Shown in pieces: positions 12,315 through 21,894 of a stretch of 64,000 bases of DNA (the stretch's first letter is position 1; each line of letters begins with the position of its first letter). Made by a program: the position numbers and the translations under genes. Location: contig JAOANR010000008.1 in the NCBI GenBank assembly GCA_030278955.1, positions 37,146,148 through 37,210,147 of the forward strand, written 5' to 3'. The notes under the pieces are model-generated. The model had not been told where the DNA came from and did not search any database. It worked only from the letters and a program-made list of their open reading frames with translations. Origin of the DNA: Hygrophila difformis. Taxonomy: Eukaryota; Streptophyta; Magnoliopsida; Lamiales; Acanthaceae.

Positions 12315-15065
12315 TGTAACACCCCGGATTTGATAACCCAGGCCGGGATGCCACCGCCACATCTCTCTAGCAAGACACGGATTCTCCGAGCTTGCCAAAG
12401 AGATGCAAGGCTATAGGTATTGCAAAAAGGTTTAAAAACAAGTCCGGAATCTATGTAAAAATAGTAAGTATCATCCACACATGTAGTAGTAATAATATAT
12501 CGCAGCGGAAAAGTGTAAAATGAGCCGACATGGCCAAAACTCGGGATTTACATGCCCGTAATGCAAGTATCGTAAAAAGCAAATAAACAAGGTTTAATAA
12601 ATCCATCCCCCAATGCACATGCTATGCATTATCTCCGTACTCTGAAAGAAAAGAGAAAACAACAATTTTATCAGTATATAAAATACTGAGTAAGTTGATC
12701 CTAACATAGCAATAAAGGGATTTAATTAGATAATTTAAAATTTCACTCCTAACATGCATTTCACAAAGTTTAAAGGAAATAATAATTTTAATTGTGTATT
12801 TAAACATGCATCTAATCCACAATAATAATTTAGTCATGCCATGAAATTTAAAGACATAATTTAAATGCATAATTTAAAGACATGCAAAAATAAATAAATA
12901 CTTAAAAACATTAATTCTTTTATTTCCCCGTTACGTAACCATTTCTCAGTGTTTTGTATAGCCGGTGATCCGGCGGCCGCAGCCGTGTCGTAAGTATCTT
13001 GTATAGCCGGTGATCCGGCGGCCGCAGCCGTATCTGCCATACCCAGTAACACTCCGGAGCCTCGAGAAATCCATACGGACAACCCGAGAGAGTAGGCCAT
13101 GTATCTCCCGCCAACTGGCGTAATATTTCATCAAATTCTCTCGTCCATTATAGGCCCGAAGAGAAAAGGCTAGAGGGGCACCCTGCAGAGCACTCACCCT
13201 CCACCAAGTATCTCATGTATCGTTTAGATTTAATGTATCGGGGTTTTCAAAAGTGTAGATGTATCGTGTTTCAAATCTTTGACCGTTTGTTTCGAAATTT
13301 CAAAACTCTTCGATTTAAAAGTATCATGGCGTCACAGTTTGCGCCTTTCTAATTTAAAAATCCGTTTCAAGTCCGAAAATTCTGAAACCTTCACACTTTA
13401 TGCAAAACACCCTAACGAACAACTTTCGTGTTTTAACTTTTTCAAAATAAGTTGAGGAAACATGTCAAAAATCGATTTTACTATGCAATCAGAAATCTGT
13501 CCGAACTCAGGTTTGACACAGTTCAAAATCTCGACTTTTTAACATATCAAATGGACTCCAAAAATTCTGAAATTTAATATGCACATACTAGACATGATTA
13601 TCTACAACTTTCATTTAGATTGTAAAGATCAAATCGGACTAGAAAATATAGAAATAAATTCACTAATTTCGAACATGTTCATAGGCAGATTTCAACACGT
13701 TTTGTCAAAACAGTTTCTTTTCGATGCGTTTTAAAATAGCAAACGTTAACGAAAATGGCTGAAATTTTTACACAACCTAGATTTATGTGTTAGGATTAAA
13801 AGTCTAGTTTTGAGTTTCTCGGATTGAATCCTCGAAATATGAGTTTTAGTCCGAAAACAGAAACTGCGCAAGATGGGGTTTTTAAGTTCGATTTTTACGT
13901 TTCGTTACATTACGCCTATACCGGACGCCCCGAAATCACCCGTATTGATATGGAAGGCTCAACTTAGAGTGATAGAGAGGTTTGGGTCGTCCTAAGGTCG
14001 CTGGTTCGTCCAAAATCCTACGAACGGATCTCCTCAACGTCAAGCTTCCGACTTTGGCCACGATTTCGAGTCGGACGAAGAAATCCAATGTTAGATCAAG
14101 TTTTCGGGTTCAAAAACTTAAATAAAAATCTGTGAACAACTTACCACAGATTAGAACACTAGGAATCTTGTATTCAACGCCTCCTCCGTCGGTTTTCGTC
14201 GCCGGGAAGTGATCGGAAAGTCGTCGGGAAGTCGCCGGAAAGTGTTTTGGCTTTGGAGAGAGTTGAGAGGGTTTGAGAGTGAATGGTGACTGATGAAAAT
14301 GGGGGAGAGGCTGCCCTAGGTCGCCTAAGAGCTTCCCCCTTCGGCCAAAATCCGCTTTCCAAAGTCGGGAGGTCGAATTATGGTAAGAAATCGCCGAAAA
14401 CGCGCAAGTTGCCAAAACCTGTAGGGCCACGCGGGGTTGGCGCGCCTTTTAGCCAAACCCCGCCCGGCCAGCGCGTGAGACTCGCCTGGACTGCGGTCCG
14501 GGCGGGTCCGTGCGATCCGATCCGTCGGGTCTTTTTCTCCTCTCTTTCGGACTTCTATCCTTCCCCGTTTTCGCGCTCGATTTTTCTGGGTCATTTCCGG
14601 ATTATGCTTCTCGTCATAAATTTATTTCGTATCACTTCGATTTCATGCTTGAAATCCTAAGACCGTCGGTTTTGGTCCGTCGGGTTCTAATTCGTCGTCC
14701 TTTGACTTCCGTGCATTTCCGCGTCTACGGGTTTTCGGAAACGAAACCGTCTCTCCTATTGGATTAATTCCTATTTTTATATTCTAAAATTTACGGGTAT
14801 TACAGTCTACCCCCCTTAAGAACCAACTTCGTCCTCGAAGTTGTACTTCATCCTCTCGCGAGTTCGGGAATTGTTTGATTAAGCGATTGTATTATTGTGT
14901 GTCGTTGTTTGTTATTATTTGACTGAACCCAGAATTGAAATTTCCGAGTTGCCTACGTACCCCGTGAAGGGATCAAGTCATTACGTAGTTCAAAACAATT
15001 TGAATTTGTTTATTTGGGGTACAAAGTATTCGTACAAAATATTCAGAAATACTCGGGTTGTCACA
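12315..15065 (-). mobile_element. Solo LTR inside the E0 5' LTR
   Basis: The plus-strand ends are TGTAACACCCCGG (12315) and GGGTTGTCACA (15065), flanked by CCTAC at 12310-12314 and 15066-15070. It is absent from the E0 3' LTR at the matching place (near 30157), so the insertion is younger than E0. On its own sense (minus) strand it begins TGTGACAACCC. It carries the leader box (plus 14955-14998) and an internal second start TGTAATACCC preceded by a purine tract (plus about 14795-14820). Further in are a GC-rich block (14430-14520), a donor-like site near 14140 and two GCCGG/CCGGC hairpins (12961-13019). No gene is present. Confidence 0.9.
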
Positions 15066-16084
15066 CCTACAACTTCTACACATTCGAAACCCTAAATCCG
15101 GAGTCGTCGGAGGCACGAAACCAAGACGAACGCTGTTGGACGAAAATTCTATAGATCTCCATAGTCGTGGTAAGTCTCGATCCAATCTTTGTTCAATAAA
15201 CGATTCGAAAACGAATCCTAATCATCTCCTTTTTCTTTCTACACCCCGTATTGGATCTAGATCGTAGAACCCGACGAACGGAGAGGAGAAACGGTGGACT
15301 GGAAGCCACGCCTTCGAATAGACGATCCCGGACGTTCGTAAACTCTGTAAGTTAACTCTTACATGGTTTTGGGATGAATTAAAACATTCAAAACCTAAAA
15401 GATTAACAAGAAATCGAAAATCTGTCAATTTAAACTTCCTATCGACGCAACAGATTTGATGAATTTTTCCGAACCTTAAAACGAATTCAAACGGAGAAAC
15501 TTAAAACACGAAAAACGTTTCTAAGACTTAGATCTAGCTACTGTAAATTTTTGAGAATTTTTGGAGTCGATTTGATATGTGAAAACCCACCGAAACCGAA
15601 CCGTTTGAATCTAGATCTTGAAATCTTGGACAGAACTTAGGAATGATCTTGATTACATTTTTGACATAGGATCTAGACTGTTTTAGATCTTTGGCCGAAC
15701 ATGAAAGTCGTAGATAATTGTCTTAAGATAATCTCTGTAAAATTTCATCAAATTTGGAGTTGAATTGCTATACTAGAATTCGAAATCTTTAAACTGTGGT
15801 ACATTAAATTCGGACAGAATTATTCTTCTACGAAAATTGGTGATTTTGACCTGTTTAGGTATCTCGGATTGAAAAAATTAAAACACGAAAATTGTAGATC
15901 TCGACGTTTCCGAGTCAGTCGTGAAATTTCGGAATTTTTGGAATTAAATCGGATTTTAGACGAATTTTAGAGTAAACTGTGGTTTACCGGAAACGAAATC
16001 TTGAAATCTTGTTGAAACATGAAATTAGCCTTTAAGGTTTAAATGATTGGGAATTCCTTTGAAATAAAATACACATGAAATACG

Positions 16085-16338
16085 ATGCTTGCCGAAAGGC
16101 AATTGAAATATCCTGCTTGCCGAAAGGCAATTGAAATATCCTGCTTGCCGAAAGGAAATTGAAATATCCTGCTTGCCGAAAGGCAATTGAAATATCCTGC
16201 TTGCCGAAAGGCAATTGAAATATTGTGCTTGCCAAAAGGCAATTGAAATATAATGCTTGCCGAAAGGCAATTGAGATATAATGCTTGCCGGAAGGCAATT
16301 GATAAATAAAACTTGCCGAATGGCGATTGAAATATAAA
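16085..16338 (+). repeat. 28-bp tandem repeat array, 9 units, each a short hairpin (E0 5' LTR)
   Basis: Nine units with a 28-bp period share the core TTGCCGAAAGGCAA, a 5-bp stem closed by GAAA, followed by TTGAAATAT. Variants keep mostly paired stems with loops GAAA, AAAA, GGAA and GAAT; unit 3 has one broken pair. The same array is at 31169-31420 in the 3' LTR. It lies on the transcribed sense of E0. Confidence 0.95.
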
Positions 16339-16997
16339 CTTGAAACACGAGACATGAGATATGAAACTAGAAGACTTGAAAAATTGTTCCTTTTAGATTA
16401 TGTCTTAAAGTATGTCATGCAATTGTTTTACTTTGCGAATTATATTTATGATCTTATGAAATCTCTATCCTTTAAATTATGCCATTTAATTATTGTTAGA
16501 TAAATATGTTAAATGATGTGGTGTTGTGTGCATGTTTTCTCAAAATTTAAATAATGGCTTTGAAACCCCTTAATCATGCTTGTGTTAACTTACTCAGCAA
16601 GTAGGGCTGACCAAAACCATATTTTCCTTTTCTTGTTCTTTCAGAGTTGAGAATTATGCATCGTCATATGCATACACGGGAAGTTTGGGATGGTATATTA
16701 TTTTGCATTTTTGTATTAGACTAGATCTTGCATGAACGGGCATGTTTAACCCGTGATTAGGCCATGTTGGCCCTATATTTAAATTCCGCTGCGATACATA
16801 TATGTAAATATTATTTTTCCGCTGCAACTTTGATGTACTATTTTTAAATTATATATGAATGGGCTGTTTGAATATTTTAAATTCTGAAAAACCATAGCCT
16901 TGCATCTCTTTAGTAAGCTCGGAGAAACCGTGTCTTGCTAGGGAGGTGTGGCGGTGACATCCCGACCTGGGTGACCAAAAACCGGGGTGTTACAAAG

Positions 16998-17134
16998 TGG
17001 TATCAGAGCCCAGAATATTTTAAAGCTATTTATTTTAAAGAAAATATCTGATACCAAAGTTGGTATCAGAGCCCAGAATATTTTAAAGCTATTTATTTTA
17101 AAGAAAATATCTGATACCAAAGTTGGTATCAGAG
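16998..17134 (+). other. Primer-binding site, in a 63-bp repeat present two and a half times
   Basis: TGGTATCAGAGC begins three bases after the LTR end (16998-17009), the usual plant primer site for initiator tRNA-Met. A 63-bp unit places further copies at 17061 and 17124, the last reading TGGTATCAGAGA. Each later copy is preceded by CTGATACCA, so the site can pair with its own upstream flank. Confidence 0.9.
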
Positions 17135-17728
17135 ACCGGCTATTTTTAAAACTATTATTTTTAAACCCTTATTATCTTTAAACTACTATTAATATTTTGA
17201 CTATTATTTTAAAGTATTATTTCCATGGAGAAATTTTTATTTTAAAACCCATGGGAAAGAATATATATAGTGCATAAATTATTTTTGTGGGGAAATCATC
17301 ATTCGCATTTGCATATTGCATCTCTTTTATGTACAGAACTTAGAATCTTGGCGAATTTGAACTTAGAATCTTGGCGAATATTAACTTAGATCTTTTGCTT
17401 GCACTAGATGACTTAGACGCTTGACATCAAATTAGAAACGCTCACTAGAGACTGATGTTGCCTTAGCTCTAGATCGCGTTCATCTAAGCTCACGCCTAAG
17501 CATAACAAATCTCGGCTTTAGCCATTCCTATCCTGGTATGAACTAGAAAACTTCCTCATGTGGAACAATAAGAAAATCAAGTTTTATTAAAACACTCTTT
17601 ATTCCAAAAATCTTGTTTGGACTTCCAAACAACAAACCCGAAAATTTGAAATTAGAAATTTACGGAACGTCTCATTCGAGCGATCGACCTAAACCAAGAT
17701 AAGCTAATCTATACACGTGTAACAGAAA
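17135..17728 (+). other. E0 untranslated leader
   Basis: Between primer site and gag there is AT-rich sequence with no coding frame. Two near repeats (about 17337 and 17363, AACTTAGAATCTTGGCGAAT) are visible. It ends in TGTAACAG at 17718-17725, a possible splice acceptor three bases before the gag ATG. Confidence 0.6.
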
Positions 17729-18505
17729 ATGGCGCCTAGGAGGAAACCAAGGAAGGTGAGTCCAAACGGCACTGACGCTAACCTTTCCAACACGCCCAAC
17801 AACAGTGAAAGTCCTCAGAACCTAGGAGAGCAAGTGCCTCAAGCGCCCAATAATATGGAAGCACGTTTAAAAACGATAGAGGGATTCCTAGTAGCATTAG
17901 GAAATGCGGAGGTGCATAGGACACCTACAGCAGTAACTCCGCCCGTAGCCCAAACCAACTATCTAGCGTTGGTGAATCCCTATCAACCACCACGTTATGA
18001 TGGGCAGGAGGATCCCGCCAAACTAGAGGGGTGGATCCGTACATTTGATAAGCTCTTGGATGCTATCAACTGTCCTGATGAGGCAAAGACACGAGTAGCA
18101 ACCTACTACTTAGGAGGCGAAGTCGATGAGTGGTGGCAAGACCTCCAGAGGAATTTAGAGGAAGCTGAAGAAGCTTATTCGTGGACTAAACTTAAGGAGG
18201 ATCTAAGGGACCGCTTCTACCCCATGAGCACCAAGGCGGCAATGTGCGAAGAGTTTTTATCACTGAAGCAAGAGGGACGGACGGTGCAGGAGTATTACAC
18301 CCGGTTTAAGGAATTGGTACGATTTGCTACGAGGATAGTACCAACCGACTCTGACAAGGCTCAGAAATTTGACATGGGTCTGAACCTTAGTATCCGGGAG
18401 ATACTTGCAGTCGGACAATTCACGAACCTGGAGACGGTTTATGATCGTGCGGTAACGGTTGCACGAGTCCAAGGACTGAAACGGAAACCGGTAGATGAGG
18501 GCTAA
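17729..18505 (+). pseudogene. E0 gag, N-terminal and capsid part
   Basis: A 258-codon frame starting MAPRRKPRK. After a polar N-terminus it carries a typical Ty3/gypsy retrotransposon Gag domain (about residues 85-245): NPYQPPRYDGQEDPAKLEGW, YYLGGEVDEWW, LREDLRDRF-like helices, FYPMSTKAA and VQEYYTRFKELVRFA. Gag assembles the virus-like particle in the cytoplasm. The frame stops at 18503-18505, but a one-base shift would let it continue through 18601 and, past the E1 insertion, into the zinc knuckles at 29022. It closely resembles E1 gag, pointing to one family. Confidence 0.85.
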
Positions 18506-18601
18506 CCAAGGACCACAAGGAGAATACAAGGTGGATAAGGACCATTTCGATGGAAACTCGAAAGGACAACATCAAAATGACAATGGGGAGAAAAAGGGGA
18601 T

Positions 18602-21361
18602 TGTAACACCCCGGATTTGATAACCCAGGCCGGGATGTCACCGCCACATCTCCCTAGCAAGACACGGCTTCCCGAGCTCACTAAAGAAATGCAAGGCTTG
18701 TGGGTATGTAAAAGTTTTAAAACATTTCAAGATTTAGTCCGGAAATTTATAATACTTAATACGATAGTAGTAATCATCATGCGTGAAAAATAAATAGAGT
18801 AAATGCAGCGGAAAGTAAATCACGGCCAACATGGCCAAATCCTCGGGTTTAACAGACCCGGTAAAAACAGTACGATGCAGAATTTAAAATGTCCGTTATG
18901 ATTTCCCCAAAGTGCATATGCAATGCGTCACTCGACATACTCTGTAAAAAAAAAAGAAAATGACAACGGTTGTCAGTATAAAAATATACTGAGTAAGTTA
19001 ATCCCTAACTAACAAATAAAAGGGGTTACACGTGTTTAAACTAAAGATTTCGCTTACCGTACGAGAATTTAAAAATACATAATTTATTAGCAGCGGAAAA
19101 ACATGATTAAGGGGCTTAATCTTAAAAGCGTAATTTAAAGCATAATTTAAGATGCATAACCTTTAAATACATAATTAAAGACATGATAAATACGATTTAA
19201 GCATAATGAAACACTCACACAAGTCTTTTACTTTCCATCTCGTAGACTAAGAAGAGGACACCATACCGGGAGATCACTAACGAGACAATCTCAACATAGG
19301 ACCACTAACGAGGCAGTCCAAACAATGGGAGACCACTAACGAGGCAGTCTCAAAGATAGTAGGACCACTAACGTGGCGATCCAAAAAGATAGTAGGACCA
19401 CTAACGAGGCGATCCAAAATACAGCGCGCGAGATCACTAACGAGGCAATCTCAGATAGTAAGGAGACCACTAACGAGGCAGTCTCAAAGATAATGATAGT
19501 ATGAAGATCGGCTCAGCCTAGTGAACGGGATTTTTCGAAAGTTCATATTTCAAAGTTATCAAATGATCGATATCGCGTTTTCATAGTTCGAGTTTTCTCA
19601 AGTTCGAAAAATCCTATTCGAGGCAGTTTACGCCTTTCTTAATTAAAAATTCGTCTTTTCTCCAAAAATTCTGAAATTTTTACAGTAATTCAAAAACACA
19701 CACACGAACAACTTTCATGTTTTAAGTTTTGGGAAATAAGGTTCCGAAGCAAGTCGAAATTCGAGTTTATTGCAAGGAATAATTTCTGTCTTAAAAACTG
19801 TTTTCGTCACAGGTTCGTGCAACGCCGATTAAAAATTCATTTCAAAACCAATCAATGTGAAATTTTTACAGTAACTACACAACACGTTAAGGAACAACTT
19901 TCATGTTTTAAGAATTTGGAAATAATGAATTCTTGGTACTCAAAAATCGAGTGCAACTCACTGCATACTCGCGGCCCTTAAAACAATCTTAAAACAGTTC
20001 TGAAAATTCGGCCGTTTGGCATATCAAATGAACACCAAAATCCGTGAAATTTAATATGCATAATCTAGACACAATTATCTACAAGTTTTTTTTAGGAATG
20101 CAAAGTTAAATCATTCGAAAAATGGGTGAAAAACATGCATCAAGTTGAATGTAGAAATCTGTCACAGTTTTAAAACGTTCGGGTTGTCACAGAAAGTTTA
20201 CGGCGTGATTTGGGATAGCAAAACTTAATGTCAACGGCTGAAATTTGGACACAAGATAGACAAAGGTGTTAGGAACAACTTTTATGTTGAAAGGTTTTTG
20301 GTTTGAATTCCCGAAGGTCGAGTTTTAGGCGAGTCTTTAAAATTGGACGAAAATAGGGTTTTTGAAAACCGATTTTTGTTACAAGCCTATATCTCGAGAT
20401 TTAAACAACAAACAACCACGAAAATTTTTGAGTAAGGTTTTAACTTACCTAGAATGATGATAGGGTCGCTGGATTGGGTTTCCGGACGTCCTAGGGTCAC
20501 AACGAACGGCCAACTTCTCCGATCGCTTTTTGTTCGTTTTCCGACGGGAAATCGTAGTAAGGAAAAAGGGTTAGAATATGAGTTTCTGAGATCTATGGAC
20601 GAATTGAAACTTTGTACAATAGCTTACCAAGAGTCTAGAGGGCAGGGGCTTGTCCCGGTCGTCCGTCGTCGCCGGAATACTTGCCGGAAAGTGGTGTCGA
20701 AGGAGTTTTGAAATTGGAGAGGGAATTGAGGGTGGAGGCTTGAATGTTTTCTGAAAACCTAGGGTTTGGGGCGCCCCTAGGGTATTCTTAAGCCTTCCCC
20801 AAGGCTGAGATTCGATTGCCATGGTTAGGGGTGTTGTTTTTGGCAAGAAAATCGCCATGGAAGGAAAGTTTACACTTTCAGCACCTCTGGCGCGCTGGTG
20901 GCGCGCACCTAAGCTTTTGCCCGCGCGGAGCACGCGCGACCAGCCTGGAGTCGCGACGCCTCTGTCCGCGCGGTGGCCGCGCGGCGGTGCGCGGACAGCG
21001 CGGGCCGGCCGGACCGGCCGGTTCGGCGGTCCGCGTGTTCCGTCGGGTCTTCCCTCGCTTTCCCCTATCGGTTTTCTACGTGTTAGCTCGATTCCCTGGG
21101 TCGTCTCCGTTTCGGAATCTTCTCCTTAAACTTGTTACGAGTCCGGCTTATCGCTCACAACATTTCCGTGTCCTAATTAGCCTAGTCTAAATTGGTTCCA
21201 ACACCTCCTATCGTCCTTGTGATCTAATTCGTGATGTATTTTGTGATTTATTTCGTGACTGAACTTAGAAATTAGTTCCAAGCTGCCTACGTACCCTGTG
21301 AAGGGATCAAGTCATGACGTAGTTCAAAACAATTTGAATTTGTTTTTCCTCGGGTGTTACA
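18602..21361 (-). mobile_element. E1 3' LTR (left end on the plus strand)
   Basis: In plus orientation it starts TGTAACACCCCGG and ends CTCGGGTGTTACA. Sense-strand landmarks are a leader box (plus 21283-21330), a very GC-rich block with nested inverted repeats (20885-21040) and donor-like GT at 20627 and 20448. Four degenerate modules follow (about 20237, 20034, 19838 and 19658), then the covarying hairpin array (19270-19485). Frames in the GC block occur identically in both LTRs and are not genes. Confidence 0.95.
19270..19485 (-). repeat. Tandem array of seven covarying hairpins (E1 3' LTR)
   Basis: Seven units share the plus-strand core CACTAACGAGGC, flanked by short inverted arms: GAGAT/ATCTC, GGAC/GTCC, GAGAC/GTCTC and GGA/TCC. 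The arms change together while the core stays nearly constant. The same array is at 26935-27140 in the other LTR. Confidence 0.9.
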
Positions 21362-21375
21362 TCCTCCCCCCCTTA
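21362..21375 (-). other. E1 polypurine tract
   Basis: On the minus strand AAGGGGGGGAGGA lies directly before the 3' LTR start TGTAACACCC. This is the normal place and composition for a plus-strand primer. Confidence 0.9.
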
Positions 21376-21384
21376 AGAATACAG

Positions 21385-21894
21385 TTATGTCCCCATAACT
21401 GTGGTCGGGTTGTCTTGGAAGAGGGCAGGGTAACGTTGCCTCATGTCGGCTTCCAATTCCCAGGTCGCCGTTTCCGTCTCGTGGTTGGACCACAGGACCT
21501 TGACCATCTTTACAGTTTTATTCCTTGTCACCCTTTCCTTGTAGTCAAGTATTTGGACCGGGGTTTCTTCATAGGTCAAGTCATCATCCAATTCGATTAC
21601 GTCCGGTTGGAGTACATGCGACGTGTCGGGCACATACTTCTTTAGTTGGGAGACGTGAAACACGTTATGGACGCGTGCTAGTTGAGGCGGCAGTGCTAGC
21701 CGGTACGCTAGATTCCCCACTCTCTCGAGGATCTCATATGGCCCTATGTAATCGTGGGCTCAGTTTCCCTCGCTTGCCAAAGCGCATTACGCCCTTCATC
21801 GGTGAGACTTTCAGCATGACCTTGTCGCCGACTTGGAATTCCAAGTCCTGCCGTCTCACGTCTGCATAACTCTTTTGCCGGTCCTGAGCGGCTC
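21385..21894 (-). pseudogene. E1 integrase C-terminus and chromodomain-like tail
   Basis: Directly after pol, minus-strand coding resumes in another frame with RAAQDRQKSYADVRR and FQVGDKVMLKVSP. These are typical of the region downstream of the integrase core in chromoviruses. The 111-codon frame 21385-21720 then gives NVFHVSQLKKY and a chromodomain-like end (VQILDYKERVTRNK, KVLWSNHETETATWE). Chromodomains help such integrases target chromatin. Everything between the RNase H end and this piece (integrase HHCC and DDE core, roughly 1 kb in relatives) is absent, and a frame break near 21720-21760 separates the two parts. Confidence 0.8.

Larger units (their letters stand above)
11725..16994 (+). 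mobile_element. E0 5' LTR (split by a solo LTR)
   Basis: The LTR is 11725-12314 plus 15071-16994, 2514 bp after removal of the insertion and one target-site copy. It matches the 3' LTR at 29571-32078 along its length. The TATA box lies at 12268, donor-like GT sites at 15170 and 15347, modules near 15493, 15697 and 15885, and the hairpin array at 16085-16338. It ends directly before the primer-binding site. Confidence 0.9.

Noticed and set aside
16085..16338. Regular 28-bp repeats resembling a CRISPR array
   Set aside because: Units are contiguous with no unique spacers, lie in an LTR and occur in both LTRs of a plant retrotransposon.
16025..16355. Overlapping 107-codon minus-strand frames (again at 31109-31439)
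   Set aside because: They are antisense to the 28-bp hairpin repeat. A 28-bp unit shifts frame each time and has no stop in any frame, so all three frames stay open by construction.
20816..21190. 124-codon ORF repeated at 28471-28845
   Set aside because: It is the same GC-rich U3 stretch in the two E1 LTRs; identity follows from LTR duplication.
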